Notes: generated by a model not told the origin, from the sequence alone. A stretch of 64,000 nucleotides of DNA from Alteromonadaceae bacterium Bs31 (GCA_900177435.1 FXAI01000008.1:176689-240688), one strand, 5' to 3'; counted from the first letter of the stretch, positions 53,213-62,629 are shown. Program-made: numbers and translations.

Positions 53213-53623
53213 GTGAAAAACGAAATTGCTGAAATCCTTCGCGAGCGTTCACTAAAGCCAGCGATACCGCCTGAACAACCCACCATGGATGATATTGTAG
53301 ATGTTCAGGAAGCCATGCTTATATCTGTGCCCGGAGAACTGCGCGATTTTTTGCTGAATTCCAGCTATGAGATTTATGGCCACCTGGAGCCCGTTACCAT
53401 TGCCGATAGCAACTGCCATACCTATTTACCTGAAGTGGCAGCAGAAGCCTGGGCGCGTGGTATGCCGCGAGAGTTCATTCCACTATGTCAGGACCGTTCC
53501 AATATTTATTGCGTATCCGAAAGCGGCGCAGTTTATATCTGGAATGAAACGCTTGGTGAAGAACCTGAAGAAGTCGCTGGCGATGTGTGGGAGTGGGTGC
53601 GTGACATCTGGTTGGAATGCTAA
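53213..53623 (+). CDS. SMI1/KNR4-family protein
   Basis: A 136-residue SUKH-superfamily protein: PGELRDFLLNSSYEIYGHLE, FIPLCQDRSNIYCVSESGAV and WNETLGEEPEEVAGDVWEWV follow the family pattern. Starts at GTG with AGAAG upstream. SUKH proteins often serve as immunity proteins against polymorphic toxins, but no toxin or secretion gene is adjacent, so it may have a housekeeping role or be an orphan immunity gene. The product is acidic. Confidence 0.83.
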   Translation: MKNEIAEILRERSLKPAIPPEQPTMDDIVDVQEAMLISVPGELRDFLLNSSYEIYGHLEPVTIADSNCHTYLPEVAAEAWARGMPREFIPLCQDRSNIYCVSESGAVYIWNETLGEEPEEVAGDVWEWVRDIWLEC

Positions 53624-53728
53624 AAAAATATTAAGCCCACTACAGGGCCGATTCTCCCTGCATTCCTTAGGCCTTGGATATTAACTCACTTGAATTATCG
53701 CATCCCTGATAATTATGTATTCACTGCT

Positions 53729-53818
53729 ATGACAATTACTTCAATGACAATTACTTCAATGACAATTACTTCAATGACAATTACTTCAATGACAATTACT
53801 TCAATGACAATTACTTCA
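53729..53818. repeat. Six perfect copies of a 15-bp tandem repeat
   Basis: ATGACAATTACTTCA is repeated six times without a mismatch (53729, 53744, 53759, 53774, 53789, 53804), ending 51 bases before the stop of the minus-strand DUF349 gene. The unit length is a multiple of three, but no accepted gene covers it. Perfect copies suggest recent expansion. Confidence 0.97.
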
Positions 53819-53869
53819 ATGAGAGAGGGCTTTTATCCGCTTTTATGCCGTTGACAAAAGCCCGTTACC

Positions 53870-56689
53870 TCAACCTTGTGTAAAACGCTGCAACAGTTTT
53901 TCATAGGCTTGTTCGTCAAGCCCCGGTACCGCCAGCCACTCTAAAACCAGTTCCTCTCTTGCTTCTTTAGCGTTAGCCTTATTATTGCCAAAGCCCTGCT
54001 GCAGTTGTGCAACCTGGTACTCCATGCGCAAGGCTTTGTCTTCCGCTGGGCTTTCCTTCCCCTGGCTGATTTCGTTTCTGATGCACAGCAGTCGCAAGGT
54101 CTTTTCACTTTCGCTCGCCTCAATGTTCTGGTTTTCGGCATTATTCAAGCGCTGCTCAATAAGCCGCTGCGTACCAGCCGGCCAACTTGGGGTTTCTTCT
54201 ATGTTAGCCTTCAGCTCATCCAAGGCCTCTTGTGTGGTGCTTTGGCAGAGTACAGCCTCTTCGTAAGCTCTAAGCTCGTTGGCAACCTGGTATACATTGC
54301 TCCAGGAATTTTCTAGCTGGGATTGACGTACGGTTTTAGTTTTTGCTTCGATGAGGTCAATTTTTTTATTGAGCTCACTCTGCATTCTGTGTTTCTCTTT
54401 GTCTGGAAGCTCGCCAACATCAAGGAACTCTTGTCGCACCTCGGCAACACTTTTTTTCGCCTCTAAAAATTCCTGGCCGCTTTGTGCGAGAATGCTGTCC
54501 AGTTTTTGTAACAAGTTGTTAGCTTTTTCCCGCTCGTTATTAAACTTTTCTTGCACTGCATTGTTTTCTTGTTGTCGGCGCTCAAAAATCTCATCGCAAG
54601 CGGCACGGAATTGTTGCCACAATTTCTGGTCTTCAGTTCGTCCGCGAGCGCCCGAGCCTCCCAGAGCTTTCCAGCTAGATTGGAGCCTTTTCGCTTCTTC
54701 AACGTTATTTGTGGTGTCAGCACCTTCGAGCAAGGCCTCAGCCTGTTTTATTAAACTGACTTTGCCCTCATGATTTATAGCGCGGGCCTCATCCAGTTTG
54801 CTCAGAATGTTACCCATTATCTCATCAAACTTTTTTTGCAGCCCTTTAATATCTTTTCTGGGTACGGGCCAAAAACCTTTCCAGCTAACAACAGCCGTGT
54901 TTATAATTTGGTCTACGTCCTTCCAAACAAGGCTTTCCCAGGAGTAGGACTCATAGTAGCCTTGTAATTGTGAAATAAGCTCTTCGCGTTTTAGCGCATT
55001 CTGCTCGCGCTCTTTGGCCTGTGTATCAAAGTACCCCCGGCAAGGTTCAAAGGCTTTATCCGCTGCGCTTTGAAATCTTTGCCACAGTTCTTCGTCCTGG
55101 CTCTTGCCGCCTTTACTCAGTTCCCTCCACTCTTCTTGCAAGGCTTTGATTCTGTCAGACAAATCGTTGGGATGAATATCGCTGCCCGCCAGTGCTTCCA
55201 TTTTTTCCACTAGAGCTTGTTTTTTTGGCTGAACAGCAAATTCGTACCAGTCTCCGAGCTTTATCATGGCTTCGTCTAAATCTTCCAGAAGACGCACAAG
55301 CCCTGCAGGCAAATGAGTATGTAACTCGCGTTTCTCACTCAGCTCCCGATAAATTCCCCTGGCCTGACGCAAGCGACCATTGTCTATTGCCCAGTTCGCT
55401 TTACGCTGCAGTTCTCTTATATTTTTTTCCAGCTTGCGCTCTTCTTCTACCTTTTCTTTCTTCGCTTGCGACCAGCCCTTAACAGCTTTTACAGCGGCGG
55501 CCACTGTGGCCGGTAGTTCCCCATTAAAATGTGTTTTGTGGCGAAGTAGTTTATTAATTTTACCGGAAATTTCCTTACCTTCCTGCTCATCCGCTTCTGC
55601 CAGTAATTCCAGTAACTGGGGCAGTGAACCGAGGGCCACAATATCCAGCATCAGCTTGTCTGCAGCCGTCTCAAGGGCAAAGCACGCATTGCATTGCTGA
55701 GTTAAGCTGGGTTGAGCCTGCTGTAATTGTTTCACCTGCGCGGCATAATCGGCTAATTGCCCTTTAAGCGCTTCGCTATCCACGCGCTCTGCGCTATAAA
55801 TTTCCGCTAGCAGTGTAGTGAGCTTATGTTGCACAGCCGCTATGGCCTCTCGCGCCTGGGCATTGGCTGCCTGCTGCGCTTGTTCGGCCTGTTTTTGTTG
55901 TTTTTCTAAATCAAGCAATTGCTGGCAGCTATCGATAGCCGCTCTAAAACGCTGCTTCGACTCGCCTTGTTCTTCGTCACTTAAGGCATCCCACTTACCT
56001 TTAAGCTCCTCAAAACGCTGCACAAAGTAGTCATCAAGCTTTCTTTTTCGCAGGGTTTCCATGCTGGCACACAGGGACTGGGCTATTTGCTGCTGTTCCG
56101 CCAAGGCAGCCTCGGCCTTTTTAAAGGTTTCCAGTTTAGCCTTAATGATTTGCGTTACGCTTTTATCTTTATTTTTTGCAGAATTCAGCAATTGCTCCAA
56201 ACCGGCGCGACTATGAATGTTCTCGGCGGCGTGCTGACGAATCCCGCTTGTCATACCATTGAGGGAAATATCCAGCAGAACCTGCTCATCGGAAATATTT
56301 GCGAATGTTTTATCAATGGCTTTACTGGAGCAGGAGACTAAATTGATTAGCTCAAGGGGTTTGTCCGCGAGGCTCGATATCAGCCCGTCTATAAGGCTCG
56401 GATCGTTTTCCAGTACTACACCCACCTGACGGCGAGCAAGCAGTTTTATTTTCGCGGAAGCGTCACCCATGGCCAAATTGAGCAGTTCCTCGCCCATGGA
56501 CATGTTGGTCACTGCTTCTTCTCTCACCTTAGCGTCGCTGGAGGAGACGATTAGCGCATAGAGCTCCGCGCCGTCCTTTCCGCCCAGGGCGGCGATGGTG
56601 GTTTCTGGGCTGGGGTCACGTTTTGTTGTTCTAAGCAGGCGGTTTAGCAATGACATAGTGGCGATTTCATGAGGAATTTTCGCCTGCAT
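53870..56689 (-). CDS. DUF349-repeat protein
   Basis: A 939-residue, strongly helical cytoplasmic protein. DUF349 repeats, each with a W...(L/F)...AA/AC pattern, occur from about 430 to 800 (for example LKEEWRELSKGGKSQDEELW-type segments and LWQQFRAACDEIFERRQQEN). The N-terminal 230 residues look like HEAT-type helices (DAKVREEAVTNMSMGEELL); the middle is coiled coil rich in Gln/Ala. Two starts are possible: ATG 56689 or ATG 56656 (SLLNRLLRTTKRD). Neither has a good ribosome-binding site. Function of DUF349 proteins is not established; the size suits a scaffold. Confidence 0.85.
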   Translation of the reverse strand: MQAKIPHEIATMSLLNRLLRTTKRDPSPETTIAALGGKDGAELYALIVSSSDAKVREEAVTNMSMGEELLNLAMGDASAKIKLLARRQVGVVLENDPSLIDGLISSLADKPLELINLVSCSSKAIDKTFANISDEQVLLDISLNGMTSGIRQHAAENIHSRAGLEQLLNSAKNKDKSVTQIIKAKLETFKKAEAALAEQQQIAQSLCASMETLRKRKLDDYFVQRFEELKGKWDALSDEEQGESKQRFRAAIDSCQQLLDLEKQQKQAEQAQQAANAQAREAIAAVQHKLTTLLAEIYSAERVDSEALKGQLADYAAQVKQLQQAQPSLTQQCNACFALETAADKLMLDIVALGSLPQLLELLAEADEQEGKEISGKINKLLRHKTHFNGELPATVAAAVKAVKGWSQAKKEKVEEERKLEKNIRELQRKANWAIDNGRLRQARGIYRELSEKRELHTHLPAGLVRLLEDLDEAMIKLGDWYEFAVQPKKQALVEKMEALAGSDIHPNDLSDRIKALQEEWRELSKGGKSQDEELWQRFQSAADKAFEPCRGYFDTQAKEREQNALKREELISQLQGYYESYSWESLVWKDVDQIINTAVVSWKGFWPVPRKDIKGLQKKFDEIMGNILSKLDEARAINHEGKVSLIKQAEALLEGADTTNNVEEAKRLQSSWKALGGSGARGRTEDQKLWQQFRAACDEIFERRQQENNAVQEKFNNEREKANNLLQKLDSILAQSGQEFLEAKKSVAEVRQEFLDVGELPDKEKHRMQSELNKKIDLIEAKTKTVRQSQLENSWSNVYQVANELRAYEEAVLCQSTTQEALDELKANIEETPSWPAGTQRLIEQRLNNAENQNIEASESEKTLRLLCIRNEISQGKESPAEDKALRMEYQVAQLQQGFGNNKANAKEAREELVLEWLAVPGLDEQAYEKLLQRFTQG

Positions 56690-57026
56690 GATACCAAAAG
56701 CACTGCTGTATGTTGAACGGAATTTGCACGCTTAAAGCTTCCCGGTACTGCACTGTGAGCTGCATCGCGCCATAGGCTGCTGCAGCGGGCTTTGTGAGCT
56801 CTTGGCCGGTGCGAGCCGCAGTTACAAGGAGGCATCGGATAAAACTGCGGGTTCTATGGGCGGTAAGCCCCGTTGGCCGTATAAACAGGGGTTTATTTAA
56901 GGCGTTAATACCGCGAGGAGGGCTGGCTTACAGGGGCAAAGGAGGCTTCAGGCCGCATAGCGCAAAAGGGGCTCTGCGGGGAAAAAGCCCTGCGGTAAAA
57001 CACGGCAAAAAGGGCAGCCAAACAAT
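56690..57026. other. Intergenic, no accepted gene
   Basis: About 340 bases upstream of the DUF349 gene. A plus-strand frame at 56794-57075 is Arg/Gly-rich with no family and runs across a terminator hairpin; it was not accepted. Promoter of the DUF349 gene is expected here. Confidence 0.4.
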
Positions 57027-57060
57027 AAATCCCCTGGTGAAACCTGCCAACAGGGGATTT
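57027..57060 (-). terminator. Terminator hairpin after the DUF6748-like gene
   Basis: AAATCCCCTG and CAGGGGATTT form a perfect ten-base stem with a 14-base loop. It is 40 bases beyond the stop of the minus-strand gene at 57100; leftward reading gives a T-rich tail (ATTTATTGTTT). Confidence 0.75.
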
Positions 57061-57099
57061 GCCTCTTTGGCTTAGCGGCTAATGGCTAACGAGCGGCTG

Positions 57100-58350
57100 C
57101 TAAGGGTAGTGCACCACACATTGCGCTGGCTTCTCTAACTCTCCGGGAAATTCGCAGGCCTTCACACAGCTTTTGCTGATGTTAGACGTCATTTCTCCGG
57201 TAATGGGGTCTACAAGCGCTGCGCCACCAACAGCTGTAAGCTCTATTTGCGGGTATACGCACCCATAGGGGGTTTCACAAGCGCCATTATTGTTCTCATA
57301 GCCTTCTTCACAGACAAGCTTGCTTTTACTGGGCAGATAAAACTGATGGACAACAAATTCCAGCCCTTTGCCAGAAAAACCGTCGTAACTCTTGAAACGG
57401 CCGGAAGCATTTAGCACTTCACCGTTTGCGAGTAGTTGATTTGCCAATTCGACCTTGTCTTTGTCGGCACCAGAGCTCTCAAAATTGACGCGAGACAGGG
57501 ATTTTTCACTGTTTTTATTCAGCATGGCAGCGTCATAGCTAAAACAGGGTGTTGTAATGCAAACAATGCCATTATTTTCAATGCCAAAAAAACGTCCTTT
57601 AGCGGTCACTTCCGTTGCGGATTCAAACACAGCTTTGGCTTTAAGGCTGCCAAGTTTGCCGAAACCTTCGAACGCCTCCTCCACCAGAAAACCTTTCACT
57701 AACAGCGGGCTTTTATTGCTAATGTCGCTAGCGGAATACAATTGATAAAAGGGCTCAATGGTCGCAACGTAGCATTCTTTTTGCCTTGTGCCGTCTGCGC
57801 ACTGAGTCCGCTTTTTATTAACGGCTTTTACAAAGTAGCCGCCACACAGTGGAGAGACACATTTACGGTAGTCTGGCCTTGCGGTGTAAGTTGTTAACTT
57901 GAGCTCAGGGCTCTGGCTTACGCTAGCGTTAAACGTGTATTCGATTAAAGGGCCATCAAAAGCCCTGGAGTCTATAACGCCTTTTACAGATAAAACCCCG
58001 GCGTTAAATGTAAATGTCGCTTCTCTTCGCGTGCCGCCACTTGATTCATTTGGGTCTGAGGGTAATTGAAAATGTATATCAGGCGCGGTAACAACATTGG
58101 AGGAAGTAAAAAAGAGCTGTGATGCGCCGCCAGGTAAAAAACCAACAAAATACCCAGACAGCTTAGCCTGCAGTGTCTCGCATTCGTTGTTAATGCATCG
58201 GGCCGGCGTAACCAGAACCTCTCCCGTTTCTATTTTAAAGTCATAACTATCTCGACTTTGGGCATGGCTGGTGGACGTTAAGGCAATAGTGAATAAAGTA
58301 AACAAGGTAAATAAAGTAAATCGGTACCGCGAAAATCGAAGAATATTCAT
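57100..58350 (-). CDS. Secreted cysteine-rich protein, DUF6748-like
   Basis: A 416-residue exported protein. ATG 58350 follows GGAG by seven bases; a GTG at 58362 is in frame but lies within that site. The signal peptide contains LFT three times in a row (RFTLFTLFTLFTIALT) from a repeated DNA unit. The middle segment YTARPDYRKCVSPLCGGYFV with CADG and CYVA is the signature I associate with DUF6748, a family common in myxobacteria. More cysteine pairs follow near the C-terminus (LVCEEGYENNNGACETPYGC), suggesting disulfides. No neighbours in operon. Function unknown. Confidence 0.72.
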   Translation of the reverse strand: MNILRFSRYRFTLFTLFTLFTIALTSTSHAQSRDSYDFKIETGEVLVTPARCINNECETLQAKLSGYFVGFLPGGASQLFFTSSNVVTAPDIHFQLPSDPNESSGGTRREATFTFNAGVLSVKGVIDSRAFDGPLIEYTFNASVSQSPELKLTTYTARPDYRKCVSPLCGGYFVKAVNKKRTQCADGTRQKECYVATIEPFYQLYSASDISNKSPLLVKGFLVEEAFEGFGKLGSLKAKAVFESATEVTAKGRFFGIENNGIVCITTPCFSYDAAMLNKNSEKSLSRVNFESSGADKDKVELANQLLANGEVLNASGRFKSYDGFSGKGLEFVVHQFYLPSKSKLVCEEGYENNNGACETPYGCVYPQIELTAVGGAALVDPITGEMTSNISKSCVKACEFPGELEKPAQCVVHYP

Positions 58351-59219
58351 TGTGATCTCCACAAATATTATCAGGCCGCAGGTAGCTGGCGCGTGCGGCT
58401 GCTTATTGGCTTGGATTTATAGGGAACTGCGGTGTAAAAAATATGTAAACCTGCAAATAGGGCAGCGGCTTGCAGATTTACAAGCAGAGTAGGCTAGCCG
58501 GAATTGTTTGGCCGGTGTGTAAATGATTGTTAATCTGTGTGGTGCATCCGGCTAGCGGCAATATAATTTTTTTTAACGCTGGCTAGTGCTTCTTATAGGA
58601 AATAAACCAGGCAGGTTTTTATAAGGGAAAGCGCCATTACTCACTTCCCCTTAACTAGCCTATGTCGCAAAAACACTATGATTAATGAGTTAATCTTCTA
58701 GAAAAATATTCATCAGTTTGAGAGATGTGTCGCACAGTCCCCATGGCTAGAATGTTACCGGTGGAGACCGCCCCTTGAGGCATAACTTTGCTGGATGCTA
58801 CCCCCTGGCCCCGCTTGATAAGCTTGGTGGAACATTGCAGAAATGCTTAAAAATAACTAATACGCCCATATAAAATAAATATCGTGTAATTGAATGGCTC
58901 CTCCACCTGCAGGCCTGCCCTAGCCGGAGCATTAGCTGTTTAGCTATTCAAAATAGCGCTGGCAAGCCTGTTATAAGGGGCTTTGCCTGCAAGCGCGTTT
59001 GAATCTTTAGCAAAGGCCCAAGTAGAAGCGTAAGTAGAACCATAAGCGGGAAAACGGCTTCAGCAGCCTTTTTTGGGGGGCAAGGCACTACTTATTCAAA
59101 ATTGGCATTGGTATTCACATAAATGTAGTTATAAATTACAGCGCGCTATTGAGGTAAAGTAGCCCCTCGCAGTTCGAGAAATCCCAATAATTTTAATAAA
59201 TAAGGTAGGAGTCCTCTTT
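58351..59219. other. Long divergent intergenic region
   Basis: About 870 bases between the minus-strand secreted protein gene and the plus-strand CBM2/PQQ-dehydrogenase gene. No accepted gene, RNA or terminator. The divergent promoters for both secreted proteins should lie here. AGGAGT at 59208-59212 is the ribosome-binding site of the right-hand gene. Confidence 0.45.
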
Positions 59220-61151
59220 ATGAACCCGTTTGCGCACAGAAATTTATTGAGCAAAAGCTTAATAACCTTTTTAATTTTAGTGTTTTTGAGCAGGGGTATT
59301 TACGCGGCATGTAGCTATACCGTTTCTAGCGAATGGAACGAAGGTTTTACGGCGTCTATCGACATTACCAATAACAGCAGCACACCCGTCAATAGCTGGG
59401 AAATAGAATGGGCCTATACAGACAGCACCCAGGTCACAAATTCCTGGAGCGTGAACCTCACCGGGAATAATCCCTATGTTGCTCTGCCTTTAAGCTGGAA
59501 CAGCTCAATCTCCCCTAGCGGCAGTGTCAGTTTTGGTTTTCAAGCGGAAAAAGGCACACCCGGCAGCCCTGCAGCCATTCCAAGCCTGTCCGGAAGTATT
59601 TGCCAGGGCGCCAGCAGCTCTTCCAGTTCAAGCAGCTCCTCCAGTTCGAGCAGCTCCTCAAGTTCAAGCAGTAGCTCTTCCAGTTCAAGTTCTTCGAGCT
59701 CTAGCAGCAGCTCTTCCTCCAGCAGTTCATCTGGCGGGGAAGTGGCGATCGAATTGCAGCGTATTTTTCCAAACCTCAGCTTCCAATCGCCTACGGGAAT
59801 GTTCCAGGCTCCAGGGGATAACTCGCGCTGGTATGTGTTAGAAAAGAGTGGGCAATTGTGGTGGCTCGACGCAAACAATAATATGGCCAGTGCCGCCAAT
59901 GCATACATAGACTTGTCTTCGGTACTTAACACCAACAACGAAGGCGGCTTGTTGGGTATGGCTTTCCACCCAAATTATGAAAATAACGGCTATGTCTATT
60001 TATCCTTCACCGAGAGCACGGGAAATAGCAGCACAGACCAAACCTCTTACCTGGCGCGCTTTAGCGAAAGCGCCGATGGCACCAGCCTCGATAGTAATAG
60101 TCGCTTGAATATACTCAGCCTGGTACAGCCATTTAATAACCACAACGGTGGCAACATCGCATTTGGGCCAGATGGCTACCTGTATATTGGTTTTGGTGAT
60201 GGAGGCGCAGGCGCAGACCCCTTCGATAATGGCCAGAATACCGAAAACTGGTTTGGCACCTTCCTGCGCATAGACGTGGATAACGGCTCACCCTACAGCA
60301 TTCCCTCAGATAATCCTTTTGTGAACGGTGGCGGCGCGCCAGAAATATATGCCTACGGTGTTCGTAACCCCTGGCGTTGGAGTTTCGATTTTGAGACGGG
60401 CGTATTGTGGGCCGGCGATGTTGGCGAAGGGCGCTGGGAAGAGGTAGACCAAATTGTAAAAGGCGGCAATTACGGCTGGCGCTGTTATGAGGGCTTAGAG
60501 CGCACAGAAATGAGTTGCTCTACCGGCGGCCCCTATATCGAGCCGGTAGCGGTGTACGGGCGCAGCGAAGGAGAAACCGTTACCGGTGGATATGTGTATC
60601 GCGGTGCCGATATTCCCGCCCTCTATGGCCGCTATGTATTTGGTGACTACACCAAGGGCACCATATGGAACCTTAGCCAAAACGATGGCGGCGACTACGC
60701 CATGAACCTGATGCTGGACAGCGACGTATGGATCTCTGATTTTGGCCAGGCCAACGATGGCGAACTATACGTGGTGGACTATGTGGGTGGCGGGCTGCAT
60801 AAAATTGTGGCGAGTTCTTCCTCATCCAGCAGTTCCAGTTCATCCTCCAGTAGCTCGTCTTCCAGCAGTTCCAGCTCATCCTCCAGCAGCTCGTCATCCA
60901 GCAGTTCCAGTTCAACCTCCAGCAGCTCGTCTTCAAGCAGTTCAAGCACTTCGTCCAGTAGCTCAAGTTCCTCTTCTAGTAGCTCCAGCAGCTCTAGTAG
61001 CAGTTCCAGCTCCTCTGGCGGCGGTGCCACCCAATGCAACTGGTATGGCTGGGTACTTGCTGTATGTAAAAATCAAAGCTCGGGCTGGGGCAACGAGAAC
61101 GGGGAAACCTGTATTGGCGTAGAAACCTGCGAAAATATTATTGTAGATTAG
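59220..61151 (+). CDS. Secreted CBM2 - PQQ-dependent sugar dehydrogenase - CBM10 protein
   Basis: A 643-residue exported protein. Signal peptide 1-29; a CBM2 (about 30-125, SSEWNEGFTASIDITNNSS); a poly-Ser linker (130-173); a glucose/sorbosone dehydrogenase beta-propeller (about 175-520) with H250 in GGLLGMAFHPNYENNGY, FGPDGYLYIGFGDGGAG and GVRNPWRWSFDFETG; a second poly-Ser linker (531-600); and a CBM10 (CNWYGWVLAVC, SSGWGNENGETCIG). The enzyme would oxidise sugars with PQQ while bound to cellulose. It resembles the Cbp2-type proteins of Cellvibrio and Saccharophagus thought to feed electrons to lytic polysaccharide monooxygenases. PQQ synthesis genes are not in the window. Confidence 0.9.
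   Translation: MNPFAHRNLLSKSLITFLILVFLSRGIYAACSYTVSSEWNEGFTASIDITNNSSTPVNSWEIEWAYTDSTQVTNSWSVNLTGNNPYVALPLSWNSSISPSGSVSFGFQAEKGTPGSPAAIPSLSGSICQGASSSSSSSSSSSSSSSSSSSSSSSSSSSSSSSSSSSSSSSSGGEVAIELQRIFPNLSFQSPTGMFQAPGDNSRWYVLEKSGQLWWLDANNNMASAANAYIDLSSVLNTNNEGGLLGMAFHPNYENNGYVYLSFTESTGNSSTDQTSYLARFSESADGTSLDSNSRLNILSLVQPFNNHNGGNIAFGPDGYLYIGFGDGGAGADPFDNGQNTENWFGTFLRIDVDNGSPYSIPSDNPFVNGGGAPEIYAYGVRNPWRWSFDFETGVLWAGDVGEGRWEEVDQIVKGGNYGWRCYEGLERTEMSCSTGGPYIEPVAVYGRSEGETVTGGYVYRGADIPALYGRYVFGDYTKGTIWNLSQNDGGDYAMNLMLDSDVWISDFGQANDGELYVVDYVGGGLHKIVASSSSSSSSSSSSSSSSSSSSSSSSSSSSSSSSSSTSSSSSSSSSSTSSSSSSSSSSSSSSSSSSSSSSGGGATQCNWYGWVLAVCKNQSSGWGNENGETCIGVETCENIIVD
60825..60932 (+). repeat. Three imperfect 36-bp repeats encoding the second Ser linker
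   Basis: Units starting TCCAGCAGTTCCAG at 60825, 60861 and 60897 are nearly identical. They encode twelve serines (or Ser/Thr) each, showing that the linker grew by DNA duplication as well as by codon-level drift. Confidence 0.85.
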
Positions 61152-61180
61152 TTGGCCAAAAGCCATTTAGAAAGCTATTT

Positions 61181-61213
61181 AAAGGAACCTGTTAAACCGG
61201 GTTCCTTTTTTTG
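61181..61213 (+). terminator. Rho-independent terminator of the dehydrogenase gene
   Basis: AAAGGAACC and GGTTCCTTT form a nine-base stem with a ten-base loop, followed by a T tract, 30 bases after the stop. Confidence 0.85.
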
Positions 61214-61628
61214 TGTTTGAATAGAGTGGTGGAATATAATAAAGGCCGTAGTAAAACTTAGCGCGCTACTTTCGATATTTATTCTTGCGGTTTTACGCGA
61301 CATGTCAGCCTTATAAAAGGCTTTAATAAGGTGTTCGGTGCATGTAGAGACCTTCACACATGGGCTAAATGTGGTCAACTTTGTGCTTGTCGCCATCGCT
61401 GACCCATCGCCAAAGTACAGCGAATGGCTAATAATTAAATGTACTACTAATTTCTATTAATTTGATGCCTCATTGCAGTGTAAAAATTTCACAGAAAAAT
61501 AATTGACTTAGATATAATCTACTTTCAGCCAAGTGATTCAAGAGGCTTATTGATGGTGTGTCGCTGCATTGATGAGTGCTAGACCCACCAGTGATAATTA
61601 ACATCCACAGTGACAAAAGGATGGTGTT
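61214..61628. other. Intergenic, no gene recognised
   Basis: About 415 bases without an accepted gene. Short minus-strand frames here are not supported. AAAAGGATGG near 61616 is the ribosome-binding site for the nuclease gene. Confidence 0.4.
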
Positions 61629-62369
61629 ATGAGTGACCCCTTTCAGATACAGCGTGAACTCCGTTATGGCGCACCAGTGTGCGACGAAATTCTTATTGGA
61701 CGATATTTTACAATTGGCTATTCCTGGTATTTCAGGCAAGCTAAATGGGTCATGGAGATTGTTAACCCCAATTCCAACTTTGAATGGGAAGTAGACCGAA
61801 GTAATAATTTTCGGGCGGACATACGGGTTCCACGAAGATTTCGAGCGGGCCTGAAAGCCTATAAGGGGAGCGGCTTTGATCGGGGTCACTTGATTGCAAG
61901 CGCTAATCATGACGAGCTGGAGGTTCAGAACAGCGAGACCTTCCTGCTATCCAATATGTCACCGCAAAAGCCGGATTTTAATCGGCGCATATGGCGTGAA
62001 CTTGAGCTTGCGGTACGAAAACTCAATATGCAAAGAAATATCCTGGAAACCTATGTTATGACTGCTCCGGTTTTCTACTTCGATCAAAAAGTAGAAACTA
62101 TCGGCGACAAAACTGATAAATATGGTATTGATGTTCCGGTTCCTCACGCATTTGTTAAAAGTGTGCTGGCGGAAGACAGCCGTGGTCGCTTGAAACTCTG
62201 GACATTCGAAATGGCCAATAAAAAGCTCAGTGGGAATTTAGAGGACTACCTGGTTGCTACCTACGATGCGGAACAAAAAGTGGGTGGCCGTTTTTGGGAC
62301 CGTGTTGCCTCAGGAGACCTTCATACTCAGAAAAAAAGGCCTGGTAAAATGTGGGCTTTAGACGAGTAG
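61629..62369 (+). CDS. DNA/RNA non-specific endonuclease (NUC1 family)
   Basis: A 246-residue beta-beta-alpha-metal nuclease. H87 in FDRGHLIASANHDE is the general base and the Asn in NMSPQKPDFNRRIWRELE the metal ligand, both intact. It would cut double- and single-stranded DNA and RNA with Mg2+. Unlike secreted Serratia-type enzymes it has no signal peptide (start MSDPFQIQRELRYG), so it either acts inside the cell, needs another export route, or serves as an effector. No inhibitor gene is adjacent. It has its own terminator and stands next to an integron-like cassette region. Confidence 0.87.
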   Translation: MSDPFQIQRELRYGAPVCDEILIGRYFTIGYSWYFRQAKWVMEIVNPNSNFEWEVDRSNNFRADIRVPRRFRAGLKAYKGSGFDRGHLIASANHDELEVQNSETFLLSNMSPQKPDFNRRIWRELELAVRKLNMQRNILETYVMTAPVFYFDQKVETIGDKTDKYGIDVPVPHAFVKSVLAEDSRGRLKLWTFEMANKKLSGNLEDYLVATYDAEQKVGGRFWDRVASGDLHTQKKRPGKMWALDE

Positions 62370-62448
62370 CGAAAAAGTAACTCAGGCCTTAGTTATCCCT
62401 ACAGTTGTAGAGGGTAGGGTGCTTAAGAACGTGCTCTTCCTTACTATT

Positions 62449-62478
62449 AAAAAACCGCTCAATAATACCGGTTTTTTT
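62449..62478 (+). terminator. Rho-independent terminator after the nuclease gene
   Basis: AAAAAACCG and CGGTTTTTT pair around an 11-base loop, followed by further T residues, about 80 bases after the nuclease stop. Confidence 0.7.
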
Positions 62479-62629
62479 TGTCCTATTGCTGTTCTGTTTC
62501 GTATGGCTGCGAGCAAGGCCTTTTTTGTAAAATATTTGCATTTTCTATTTGCTGGCCTAGCAGAATTATACTATTTTAATTGCACTTATTGCTCGGCAGG
62601 AGAGGCTGACTTATATGATTTACCGTTAG

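Noticed and set aside
53213-53684. Second frame within the SMI1/KNR4 gene
   Set aside because: Shadow frame; the family match is in the GTG-started frame.
56794-57075. Arg/Gly-rich plus-strand frame
   Set aside because: Runs through a clear terminator hairpin of the opposite gene and has no family.
60779-61039. Minus-strand Leu/Glu-rich frame opposite the second Ser linker
   Set aside because: Same artefact of the poly-Ser coding repeat in the dehydrogenase gene.
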